A stretch of 64,000 nucleotides of DNA from Notospermus geniculatus. Its lineage: Eukaryota > Nemertea > Pilidiophora > Heteronemertea > Lineidae. A program made the position numbers and the translations under genes. This document shows positions 46,301 through 57,406 of this stretch, piece after piece. The notes under the pieces are model-generated. The model was not told the DNA's origin. It saw only the letters and a list, made by a program, of their open reading frames with translations, and made no database searches. The stretch spans positions 50,458 through 114,457 of the forward strand of contig NMRB01001406.1 in NCBI GenBank assembly GCA_002633025.1, written 5' to 3'. Each line of letters begins with the position of its first letter. Within the stretch, counting starts at the first letter, position 1.

Positions 46301-49300
46301 CTCTATGTGGATCGATTTTTGTCGGTCCCAAATAAATCCTTCACATTTTCCTTTAGCTAAGTGGACCACCCCTCTACCTCGACCTGGACCACCAAAAATA
46401 GGGTCCCAAAGTGCATGGTGACCCCTCTATGTGGACCAGAAGATGCAAAATCTAGGTATTCGCGTGGTCCATGGTTACACCAAACACATGGAAAAGCAAG
46501 ATTTCGCACCATAGGCTTTTTGTTGGTCCCAGGAATAAACAAACAATTAACACCTTTGGTGTAAGCTAGACAAAAACTCAGTCAAGCTAATCAACATTAT
46601 AATGCCCCTCTATATGAGTTTTCATGGAGGGCACTGAAGAATTCTCGATTGGCTGTACACAAGGACTCTATCAAGATGACAATTTCACAGTGACTACCGG
46701 TAGATCAGTGAAGATCGAGGAGAAAGCAGGAGTGAAAGCAAGGTAAAAGAAGACCACGTACCTGCGGCTGTGGGGTTAAAAGCAAACCAAAACATTAATA
46801 AAAGAAAACGTGCACTGAAAACAAATTACTTCAAACAAAATTGTGAAGGTCAAAATGAAAATCATTGAATTGACTTAATGGTTGGTGCAGTTTAATAATG
46901 AAAGCAATCCAATTTTAAAACAAAACTTTACAGCATCAGTAGTTATTATAATTTGAAGCAAGAAAGTGGTGCAATGGAATCACCATTGTACAAGTCTTAT
47001 GTTCCCATATTCAAACGGTTTGGTGGTGCACAGCATAAGTTAGGGATCTTCTCAAAATCAGGAGTTGTGAAGGAAAAGATTTGACTGATAATCATTAGGT
47101 ACTCATCCAAATTGTACAAGTAATTTGTCAATTCTGTCAGGGAAGCCATCTCCCCTTCCCCAAACTATTTCAGTCATTTGGGAGGAGAGATGGGGTGAAA
47201 AGGTACCCCCTTTTTGGTTTCGACCGATTCTGAGACGACCCCTGCATCATTTCACTGCAAGGGAAACACAGTATGGCAAAAGGGTGCTCAAATAAACCGA
47301 TTCAGGGCTTTAATGTCCCTTTGTACTTACAGCAAAATTCTGGTTCACTTTGACCAAAGCATCTGAAAGCTGCTGGCGGAACGCTCTTCGAATAACATTC
47401 ACACGCTGAAACAAACAATAGAATTCGTAGGCCTAGTAGGACTTTTACAGTTCCACGAAGTCAAGCTGACAGCAGGAATGTCGGCTGCAACCTAAGTTGA
47501 ACAGATTGGCATCTGAATCAGTACGTTGTGAACTCATGATATGACTCATCATACTCACATCTTCATGAACCTTCTCGAGATCGGCCACACTGTCATTGAT
47601 CCGACAATATCTGAAATAGTTCAGTATGAAATGAGGATCATGTCCCAACACAGGAGGGCAGCAGCCTAGCAGACCGAGTTTCCATCAAAGAGGGGTGTGA
47701 TGTAGGTAAGTAGGCCCAGCTGAATGAGTTCCAGCGACACTCAGCCTCAGTCTCATTTGAGCATCGCCAGTTACCCCAAGACTTCACATCACCATGAAGT
47801 CTATCAATAAAGACCTTTCACAAGCAGCTATCAGCCTCAAGAGTTCCTGCTGAAAAGTGAAGGCTCCACATAGTGTCACCGTAGGACTCCAATATTTCGA
47901 AAATGCCAACCCCCTTTATGTGGACCACCCCTCTATGTGGACCAGTTTGACCCGGTCCCACGGGTGGTCCACTTAGAGGGGTTTCACTGTATATGAGTTT
48001 TCATGGAGGGCACTGAAGAATTCTCGATTGGCTGTACACAAGGACTCTATCAAGATGACAATTTCACAGTCACTAGATCAGTGAAGATCGAGGAGAAAGC
48101 AGGAGTGAAAGCAAGGTAAAAGAAGACCACGTACCTGCGGCTGTGGGGTTAAAAGCAAACCAAAACATTAATAAAAGAAAACGTGCACTGAAAACAAATT
48201 ACTTCAAACAAAATTGTGAAGGTCAAAATGAAAATCACTGAATTGACTTTTAATGGTTGGTGCAGTTTAATAATGAAAGCAATCCAATTTTAAAACAAAA
48301 CTTTACAGCATCAGTAGTTACATGTATTATAATTTGAAGCAAGAAAGTGGTGCAATGGAATCACCATTGTACAAGTCTTATGTTCCCATATTCAAACAGT
48401 TTGGTGGTGCACAGCATAAGTTAGGGATCTTCTCAAAATCAGGAGTTGTGAAGGAAAAGATTTGACTGATAATCATTAGGTACTCATCCAAATTGTACAA
48501 GTAATTTGTCAATTCTGTCAGGTAAGCCATCTCCCCTTCCCCAAACTATTTCAGTCATTTGGGAGGAGGAGAGATGGGGTGAAAAGGTACCCCCTTTTTG
48601 GTTTCGACCGATTCTGAGACGACCCCTACATCATTTCACTGCAATGGAAACACAGTATGGCAAAAGGGTGCTCAAATAAACCGATTCAGGGCTTTAATGT
48701 CCCTTTGTACTTACAGCAAAATTCTGGTTCACTTTGACCAAAGCATCTGAAAGCTGCTGGCGGAACGCTCGTCGAATAACATTCACACGCTGAAATAAAC
48801 AATAGAATTGGTAGGCCAAGTAGGACTTTTACAGTTCCACGAAGTCAAGCTGAGAGCAGGAATGTCGGCTGCAACATGTTGAACAGATTGGCATCTGAAT
48901 CAGTACGTTGTGAACTCATGACTCATCATACTCACATCTTCATGAACCTTCTCGAGATCGGCCACACTGTCATTGATCCGACAATATCTGAAATAGTTCA
49001 GTATGAAATGAGGATCATGTCCCAACACAGGAGGGCAGCAGCCTAGCAGACCGAGTTTCCACCAAAGAGGGGTGTGACTGATGTAGGTAAGTAGGCCCAG
49101 CTGAATGAGTTCCAGCGACACTCAGTCTCAGTCTCACTTGAGCATCGCCAGTTACCTTAAGACTTCACATCACCATGAAGTCTATCAATAAAGACCTTTC
49201 ACAAGCAGCTATCAGCCTCAAGAGTTCCTGCTGAAAAGTGAAGGCTCCACTCACAGATCAATAGCTTTTTGTTGGACTTTTGATTCATAGTCTGTCTGCA

Positions 49301-50301
49301 GAACATGCTTTGTGAAATGGAGATCTCTCTTCAAGTCTTGTGTGTCCTGTAGCAAGTTCTGAACAACCTCTGTCAATTCTTTCACTTCTATTATTTCTGT
49401 GCTCTCTGTCTGGACATTTCTGTCTTGACTGAAGAAGCCAATCTTGGGATTATCAGCCAAGGATGGACTGAAAGAGAAAGAACTTACAATATGAACATAA
49501 ATTATCCATCCATCCAAGTTTGATTAGGCCCACCATCTAACACTATCCCCAGGCCCCTGGCAGGTACTGGTAGCTGGCCAAAAGCCAGGCCAACTCGGCC
49601 ACAGAGTGCACATGGAGGATAGGCAGACATACCATTTTGCAGGCCTTGGCCATTGAAGGCCTTCTTCAATAGCCTATCGGGTAGGCCTACCGTAGCGTAG
49701 TGTAAGGCCAAGGGCCTAGCAGGCCTAGACAGGCAATGGGCCATGGGACCATGTTTAATCATGTTACTTGTTGGTTGCTAGTCACACGCCTAGGCCTACT
49801 CTGTGACTGACGAATAGGGCCTAGGCCTACATTAGGACCTCCTAGCCTAGTCCTAAGCTAAGGCCTAGGCCTATTAATAGGCCTAGTGACTGCTTGACGC
49901 CGTCCCATCCCTCCGCGGGCTCCCGATGCACTGCAGGAATATTAAGTTTCATCATGTATTTCATCCGTCATGCCCATAATGATGTTGACTTCCTGTTTCA
50001 TGATTTTCAGTCAACTCAGGCTCAGCTCAGGTGAAGTGTGACAAGAATTCAGAAGAGAAGAGTCGAGTATCTTCGACCTTACCACCATCGACCATGCTTA
50101 CCGGAACAGTGCATCTTGATCTTGGTCATCAAGCTTCTGCAAAGCCATGATGCGGCCTTGGAGTGCCTGCTCTTCGAGCTGGTAATCAGTTGCATCATGT
50201 TCCTCGTTATCAGATGGCAAACCAGTGTCATCAGCATGATCAGCCCCACCAAATTTAAACTTTACAGTGGGACTGCTGTCATCCCTGTCATGGGACGCCA
50301 T
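40337..50301 (-). CDS. C10orf67: C10orf67-like coiled-coil protein
   Basis: Minus-strand exons: 50102-50301, 49255-49467, 48936-48987 (or 47559-47610), 48715-48789 (or 47331-47405), 45528-45692, 45150-45285, 44962-45020, 44775-44840, 42081-42346, 41713-41866, 41140-41248, 40904-40979, 40337-40418 (stop). Using one copy of each duplicated exon gives 550 residues, close to human C10orf67 (about 551). The start is MASHDRDDSSPTVKFKFGG. Family-like blocks: GFFSQDRNVQTESTEIIEVK, VHEDRVNVIRRAFRQQLSDA, ELDKLNRTWEKKFAILQASL and LKDESFLRQTLQRQA. From about residue 60 to 460 it is mostly predicted coiled coil (Glu/Lys/Gln-rich, KRAAQADKN-type heptads). The tail is Ser/Thr/Pro-rich and ends VVLPSVQAQ. 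The molecular function is not established as far as I know. A 6-nt microexon (Pro-Gln) may sit between exons 4 and 5. Identification is from memory of the human protein. Confidence 0.85.
42452..42640. repeat. Dispersed repeat (catgtcgcaacc family), copy B
   Basis: Duplicate of 34728-34930, with small differences (for example tatgtctctgcagg, closer to the copies at 9975 and 24700). Confidence 0.7.
43803..43863. repeat. Perfect hairpin, 24-bp arms, about 13-nt loop
   Basis: gtcacataggtattcattgg continues to ggaaag, then ctctcagtgagta, then the exact complement ending at 43863. It lies in the intron between C10orf67-like exons 8 and 9. The allelic or duplicate copy at 36086 has mismatches and a diverged relative is at 8467. 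A miRNA precursor is possible but it is short and too perfect. Confidence 0.75.
46253..46610. repeat. MITE-type repeat (tacagtgaaacccctc end)
   Basis: Starts tacagtgaaacccctcatgt and contains repeated ctctatgtggaccacccctc units. The matching opposite end (gaggggtttcactgta) is at 47976-47991, directly before copy 2 of the 1.3-kb duplication. Related sequence lies near 25035-25200. Confidence 0.6.
46611..49250. repeat. 1.26-kb tandem duplication inside the C10orf67-like gene
   Basis: 46611-47869 and 47990-49250 are near-identical. They are separated by 120 bp that is largely a piece of the gtggacc/cccctct MITE. Each copy has exon 3 (52 bp), exon 4 (75 bp) and the candidate microexon. Using both copies in series would add 127 bp and break the frame, so only one can be used in a normal transcript. 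Confidence 0.88.
48135..48140 (-). CDS. C10orf67: Candidate 6-nt microexon (Pro-Gln)
   Basis: On the minus strand, cttttaaccccacag then ccgcag then gtacgtgg: a good acceptor and a near-ideal donor enclose two codons, in phase 0 between exons 4 and 5, which join in frame with or without it. An identical copy is at 46762-46767. Conservation between the copies says little because the whole blocks are near-identical. Chance is possible. Confidence 0.35.
49680..49895. repeat. AGGCCTA-rich cluster
   Basis: Dense ggcctaggcctac/taggcctag motifs in intron 1 of the C10orf67-like gene, with short palindromes. No coding content. Confidence 0.7.
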
Positions 50302-51256
50302 GTTTGTTGCTACAACAAGCTGTCGGGTATGTCTAAAATGTCAATCCGGCCCGCAAAATGAGAACAAAATTTACAGTCAATAAATGGTTTCACTGACTTA
50401 ATTATTGAAAATATGTGTAAATATGCAAGTAAATTATCAGAACTTTCAGTGCCAGTTAATATCAATCCTTAAAATATGTTTTTCTCAGTGAGACCGACAC
50501 AAACATGCCGACATGGTAGTGGTGCATCTTGATTATCTAAATTGTCATTCATGGCTCTAGCAAAGTCGCTATGACGTCACCAATCTGTATACCCGGGTCA
50601 CGTGATCCTTTACTTGCAATAACATTTCTTGAATAACCTAAATAGGGCAACCTACATAAGGCGTCACAACCATTGCAAAGAAAATCTGGTGTTGTCAAGG
50701 CACCAATACTGCAGGTCTCTAGCAAAAATCAACCATCAGCTTGCAAGAAAGTGACTGAACATTGCCACTGTGGGCCTTCTGTGACAGGGGCATCCGCAGG
50801 GCTATAAATTAAAGTTCACAATTTGTGCCCACTCAACGATGTCATCATATCAGTTGATGCATCCCATTATACCTGTGTATTTTAGAAACGACATAATCTC
50901 TCTTCTTAATTTCTGATTTATTTACCAGAAAACTCGGGAACAATCACGTGGGATATGGAGGACCAAATAGTCATGCCTCTGAGTATTAGAGACAGCTTGA
51001 ATGTACCGGTAATCACATGATCCTAGGCAGCTTACAAAGGTGGGATAAAAATAGCATCTATACAAACTTGGTCTTTGGTCAGAATCTCATGATATGTACA
51101 TGTATTACAATGACCAGATGAAAGTAACATGATTGTGATATTCATTGGCAAACATTCCTGTTCACCAAATTGCCATGGGTGTAGACGCAAATGCAGCAGC
51201 ACCTTATTTATAACAATCTACATAAATAAATAAATTAAACTCTGAATTCCTAACAT

Positions 51257-51262
51257 TTTATT
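51257..51262 (-). terminator. EIF2AK1: Polyadenylation signal of EIF2AK1
   Basis: AATAAA on the minus strand about 20 bp past the EIF2AK1 stop codon (51281). It would give a very short 3' UTR; further signals may lie nearby toward 51220. The remaining 950 bp up to the C10orf67-like start (50301) holds no recognised gene. Confidence 0.45.
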
Positions 51263-51280
51263 TGTAAAGTCCAACTGTCA

Positions 51281-54200
51281 TCACTTATCAGCAGCCTGCA
51301 AAGCCAGTAACTGATGACGAAGGCGAGCTATTTCATTGTCTTTCTCCTCAAGGAGCAACTCACTGTCTTTAATAATATTATCCTTCTCAGCTATCAGGGT
51401 ATCTTTCGCTTCTAGCAGAGCATCCTGGCTTGAAATCAACTCCATTTGTTGCTGGATAATCAGATCTTTCTCCTCAAGAGAACTTTTCCTGACACCTTGA
51501 TGAGCAACACCAGCCTGAAAGATCAGAAGATGTCGATGTGTACTAACAAAGGAAGCCGTCCAATTTGGAGTCGTAGCACAACTAAAGGCTCTTTTTTATT
51601 AGGTACTGTCCAACACAACAGCCATTCAAGATGCAAAACTCGCTGAATGAATAATCGCTCTGCAAGTCAGTGCATATGACATTTTCCTTTAGCCAGGCAG
51701 GTGTGGCTGCATGTTGGTAAGAACCATCATCCACCACTCTCCCACCCCACTTACTTGAAATGATGATGGTGCGCTGAACATCTCATGTTGCAGTAACTGC
51801 TCCATCGCTGGCCGATCCCGGGCATCGACAGCTATCAAGTCCTTCACACAGCACATTTGTTTCGACCATTTACGTGTGGCGACAGGGCATATGATCTTTT
51901 TGCGGAGATTCTTCAGTGATTCAATTCGTTCCATCCCTGTCTTATACGGCTGGAACATCTCATACAGGACAACGCCAACACTGTACAGGTCACTCTGAAA
52001 CCACAATCAATCAAAATGATATGGTAAAGTTCTCACTATTTCTAAATATAGCAACCAAACATTGTCGATTGATGAAAACCAATGCAATATCACACGTACC
52101 TTTGAGTCATAGACTGCCCCCTTCAACTGCTCTGGAGCTGCATATAAACTTGTCCCAACTTGCCCTGTGTGTCCACATCGCGCGTCATCATCAACCTCCG
52201 TCATGCTAGCAGTCCAGAGATCATGTCGGGCCAAGCCAAAATCACCAATCTTAACTTGTGTCCTGCTATCCACAAAGATATTTCTAGGCTGAAAATAGAA
52301 ATCAATAGTGAGAATTTTTAATTACCGTAAAGGTTGAGTAACAGGGTCAAATGGATCTTGGTCATTTGGTTCTCCACCAAATTGGGCTCAAACAGCAAAG
52401 GTACACCTTTGAACACCGATCAAGGTATGAATGCAGCCAGTCAAATGTAAGGATCATGTGCCCCAGTCTTCACACAACCACTATTCCTGGTTTTTGTAGC
52501 CTTCATTTGATGTCACCTCTTTGACACAAGTCAAGATAACACCATACCTTGATATCTCTATGTATTATGTGTTGCTGATGTATGTAAGCCAGTCCTTCAA
52601 GTAACTGAGACAAGATCCGCATATTGCTTTCTTCACAGATAACTCTGTAACATTCTGAAGAAGAAAGAATCACAAATCAACAGATTTGGGCAGTTTTCAT
52701 GGAAAAATATTTGAAGGGTTGTTCCCGGTATGAATGACTTGAACTTTTGTTGCTAAATCCATTGGATATTGACTAATTGGTAAGATCAGGAGCCAACTAC
52801 AGTAGCCCGATGGTGAGGTTTCTAGAAGTGCCACTCACCATCCCCTGAAAGGCGAGCTGCATCACTGTTCCTGGTTTCCATCCAGTCGTGTAATGTCTGC
52901 TTACAGAGTTCCATTTGAATGAAAAGGTGGATCCTCCCCGCCTGAAAATATGTGAAAAATGAAACATAATGACAGAGTGATGTGGAAAAGGCTCAAAAGA
53001 CATGAGGTGAACAACTGCAGGTTATGAAGAACTATACATTAGGGCCCATATTCATAGTCTAAGTATGACAGTTATCCTTTGTTCAAACACACAAGATAAG
53101 AATCACACTTTGACTAAGTATGTTTATGAACATGACCATGGTCATTTATGGCTACAGCAAAGTAGAAGAACTAAGAACGGAAAATGATCACCATGATTGC
53201 AATACCAACTTACAAAAGCGAATTTTTTCTGCCAGTTTCTTTCCATCTTCATGTACTGTTCGTCACACATGTCACACACATCAGGATCATAACTAATGCT
53301 CCGCCATGACCGTTGAGACACTCTAGTACATTTCCTGCACTCATCTTTTACCGGTGATGAAGGTTTTCTTGGTGAGGTTGACTTCGATTTTTCCCGGTTG
53401 CCATTCACGGACAGAGAACGTTGGAGATCACGTTTAGAGGTGTACGGCGGATCACCAAATCCAGTTGCTTCCTCACCACTACGGCGGCGCATGCGACGTG
53501 ATTCTTCAATCGTCTCACTGTGCTGTTTTTTGCAGTCATCTTTTGTCTTATCACTTCCTTTTCTCTTCAGGGGAATATGTGCCATTGGTTCAGCATTCAT
53601 CCCAGCATCAGCATTCATCCTGCCGTCAGCATACGCCCCGCCATCAGCATTCAGTGACATCTTTTCACAGTCAACAATCAAGTTCATTGAAGTGCCCACT
53701 GATAGCGAGTCGCCAAATTCCCTCGCTCCAGCTGCGGCTGCCACGCTGTTCTCTGCGGACGTAACTACTGACAAAGATTCATCACTGTCGACACCAACTT
53801 CCATACTTGTGCGGGACTTCAGCTCAATTATTTTCGGTGATTCTTCAAACTGTAGTCCTGATGCTGCTTGATCAAATATGATGCTTTCTTCTCCGCATTC
53901 CTCAGCTGCTATGGTACCATTGCTGAAGCAGACAAATAGATGTTAACCTAAGCCAATAATATTGTGGGCAGGATTAACAACTAGGTTTGCAGTAGTCTGT
54001 AGAATGTTAAATGAACTAGGTCCGGCCAAGACAAACTCATTCATTCAGCACCACTATTGAAACTGCTTGACTTATTATCCGGCGAGTGAACTTGTACCAA
54101 AGACGTTAACTGAGGAAAGCAGAGTAAAGCATTGAGTCGCAATGTCCTTGATGCAGTGCAACAGGACGAAACATCAAAAAGAGGTACAACAGCTCAGAGC

Positions 54201-56210
54201 TCCTCATAGAGGGGGCAGTTTGCAGTTTCCTCATTTCCACTGCAAAGCCGACAAGGAAACTTGTGATAATATGAATACTTACACATTGTACTCAATGGCT
54301 CGGCGTTCAAGTTTTGGGGGATGGGCCACTGTCTTCATTGGTAGAGTATCCTCAACCCAGGCATTGTGATAGCGGACGATATTGTCATGTGACAGCCGAG
54401 CCAACACTTTTACTTCATTGATTATCTAAAGGAAAATCATGATGAACTTCAAACCTGTCAAATTATAACTTTTTGGTTGTATTTGAATGTGGGATTGGGA
54501 TCTGTAACTGAAGACATCTATTCATTACTCTTACCTTGAAGCAGACATCTGGATTTGAACTCCGAAACCTGATCTTCTTCACTGCATATTCACACCCATC
54601 TAACTTGTGTCGCACCTGAAAGGACACAGGTTGTCACTGTTCGACTCAACAACTTTCTTTCTATTGACAGGACTGACAGTTCAAAGAAGACAATTTTCAA
54701 GATCATAGGAGGTGAAATTATGGTATTAGTAGTTCCAAAGAGATTCAGCTTGCTTGTGATAGGATAACACATCTTCTCTATGGTATCAGTAAATGACCAC
54801 GTCAGACAAAATGTCCGCCACCAGTTGTCGCACGTTCTCCACATCTGTGTTGAAAACATACCCGGTATACAGAGCCAAATCCACCCTTCCCTAGAGTGCC
54901 AATTTCTATGAACTCTGCTTCATAACGAGTGCTTTTCACCGTGAAGATGTCATGGGGAGGCATCGCAGGGGACCTTGTGATTTCCCTGAAAAATAAACAA
55001 AAATCTGTCACAATGAAGAGACAACTCTAGACTCTAACTGATGAGGGGAATAACGGACACTAAAGGACTTTTGATGCAAGGACATCAAGGGCCGATTTCA
55101 CAAAGCGCGTTTAAGACTTAGACGCGTGTAACTTCACTAAATGCACGCACTTCCACCATGCATATGACGAAGTTACACGCGTCTAAGTCTTAAACGCCCT
55201 TTGTGAAATCGGCCCCAAATGTCTAGTTCGTTTTGAGTATGATCTGCAACTGCACAGGTCTTAACCCACTCAGTGCTAGTATAAAAACATTAGATGACAT
55301 TAGACACCGAGTAATATCAAATAAATCAGCAAATACCGGAAACATAATCCTACATACTCACCTCTGGTTGAACAGACCAGTAAAATTCTTTGGTTCCATG
55401 AATGATATGCCAAATGTCTTGCGGTTCTCTAATGTTTTCATGGCTGCATTCACCATGACAGTAAAAGAATTCTTGTACTGTTCACGTAGGTGACTGAACT
55501 CATCCATATAGGTCAATGGTGACATGACGTTCAACTTGGCCAGGTTGTCACATATCACTGAAACAAAGTCAGTAAATATGGTGCAACATCTGAATTTTTC
55601 CCTGACTGCCAGTTCCCGGCTGAATTTTCAATCCTAATTTTTCAATAAACCATCATCATAACTTTTTCTCTGAGCAACATATAGTATAACAGCCACGGTA
55701 CAGAGGGAAATGGGACATCAATTTTGTTAGATATTTTTCAAGAAAGACACTGAAAATTTCATGTTAGTCTTACATTTGAAAAGTTCACGTCTCATTGTCT
55801 TGTCCTTGACCTGTTGGGCACAGACATGTTCCAGTAGCGACACCATGAGGAGATGGTTTGGAACAAGAGGACGTTCTATAAATCTCGTTGCTATGGCTTT
55901 CCCATCTGTCGCATTGTCCCCATCACCAGACACAGAATCGCTGGCAGACGTCATCCCAGATATCATATCGTTATCAGTGTCTGAAAGGCAAACAAAGATA
56001 ATAGGATGTCATTAAGGGATACAAATATGATTTCCACCAGTAGGTTCTTTCCACCAGTAGGTTCTTTCCACCAGTAGGTTCTTTCCACCAGTACCGGTAG
56101 GTTCAACGGTGCGCTAGAGGAGTTTGGTAGTTCAACTTGGAAACTCAGCTGATGGATTGCAGTGAATGGCCATGACAGAACTTACCATCAAATTCATTTA
56201 ATGACTCCAT
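51281..56210 (-). CDS. EIF2AK1: eIF2-alpha kinase 1 (heme-regulated inhibitor, HRI)
   Basis: Phosphorylates eIF2-alpha in heme, oxidative and mitochondrial stress. Twelve minus-strand exons, all in phase: 56186-56210, 55774-55980, 55362-55557, 54862-54985, 54535-54615, 54283-54425, 53214-53922, 52839-52941, 52548-52654, 52100-52288, 51755-51994, 51281-51514, giving 785 residues (human about 630). The N-terminal HRI region has NHLLMVSLLEHVCAQ, ELFKLICDNLAK and MDEFSHLREQY. The glycine loop is GKGGFGSVYR (about 175-184), with the lysine in EYAVKKI (197). A kinase insert, mostly exon 7 (about 240 residues, acidic and Ser-rich), is longer than in vertebrates. Then come the H-x-QMELCKQTLHDW block, HRDIK (561-565), IGDFGLA (579-585) and the HRI-typical SDLYSVGVVLYEMFQPYKTG with MER. 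The C-terminal exon is a coiled coil (EEKDLIIQQQMELISSQD), as in HRI. N-terminal heme-binding histidines were not mapped. Confidence 0.95.
55089..55215. repeat. Fold-back element in EIF2AK1 intron
   Basis: gggccgatttcacaaagcgc on the left pairs with gccctttgtgaaatcggccc on the right. A second long pairing (taagacttagacgcgtgtaa with its complement) makes an almost complete palindrome. Confidence 0.8.
56033..56103. repeat. Tandem repeat, 19-bp unit, about four copies
   Basis: The unit is ttccaccagtaggttcttt, and the last copy is altered by cggta. It lies in EIF2AK1 intron 1, about 80 bp from exon 1. Confidence 0.85.
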
Positions 56211-56956
56211 TTCGAACTTCTAAACTGTCATACAGATTATGATTGTTCCTGTGCCTCGCTCACTCTACAGTACAGCAGACAGCGACTAGAGTAGCCCATG
56301 CACTGTACATAACCTTGACTTTATTACACTTTATTTTACTTCAGGCCTGTAAATGTAAAACAAAATTTATTGTACGAAGAGACAGGGTTCGTACACTACC
56401 CCCAGACCTAAAATTCCAGGACTTTTCAAGGAATTCCAGGGCCAAATATCCTGAAATTCCAGGACTATTTTGCCAATATTCAAGTTCTTACCAGGCTCAA
56501 TCATTGGCCTACGGCAATATAAATATAATTGACATCACTAAAAACCCAGAGGCCAGACAATTCTACAAGCAATTAGGGTTTTCTCTGCCATTATATTTTG
56601 GAAGGGCCAGAATAAGGGCTGATGACTTGCCGAGTTTGAGCGCGGATAAAAAGAAAATGGGGGGGGTCTGAGGGTCCGGGGTGCTAGTTTGCGAAGTGTC
56701 ATACCTTCAGAGGGCCACATTGCCAATCTTGTTGGCAAATTTATCAAAAATGCTTTTAATTTAAAGTCCACAACAGCGTCATCCACGGCAATATAGATAA
56801 TTACATACATGTAGATATATCTTTTGTTGTACGTTAGTATAACATCTTTACACATGGTAGTCATTCATGTCATTATACAGCGCACTATGCTCCTCATGCA
56901 CTCTAGCAGCTAGTTAAGGTACAGATATCCAAGTTTATTGTAATTTCATCCAATAT

Positions 56957-57406
56957 AGGGCCTACTCTCCATTCCAGTTTCGATTGGCGCGAGGTTTATC
57001 AACGATAGCTCCGCAACGGCTTGGCCGATTTTGATGAAACATACGTCAATCGACTTGTCTTTCTTGGCGGTACAGCCATCATCACTGTCATTTTCCCAAA
57101 AAACGTGACAGAAAAAAGTTTTTTCACAAATCACAGTTCGTGTTAACGGCCGAAAAGGCGGCCATTTTGAAATGACGCAATGCATCGCGCACGTGTAAAC
57201 TGCACTGAACAGCATAGCAAAATGAAATGGGTTTTGAGAAAGGGATCCGTTATGCAGGCCTTACGCGAAAAATGAAGATAGCAGAAAGATACCGGCAAGA
57301 AAGACAAGCTAATTGATGTACGGTATGTTGAATTTGACCCAGCCGTTGCGGAGATATCGGCTGAAAACCTCGCGCCACTGGGATTTGGAATGAACTGTAG
57401 GCCTAG
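56957..57406. repeat. Long fold-back element, about 450 bp
   Basis: Imperfect terminal inverted repeats of about 40 bp: left with tggcgcgaggttt near 56986, right with aaaacctcgcgccactggga near 57364, both next to ggcctac/gtaggcc ends. An inner pair (ccgcaacggc with gccgttgcgg) is also visible. Non-coding. Confidence 0.65.
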
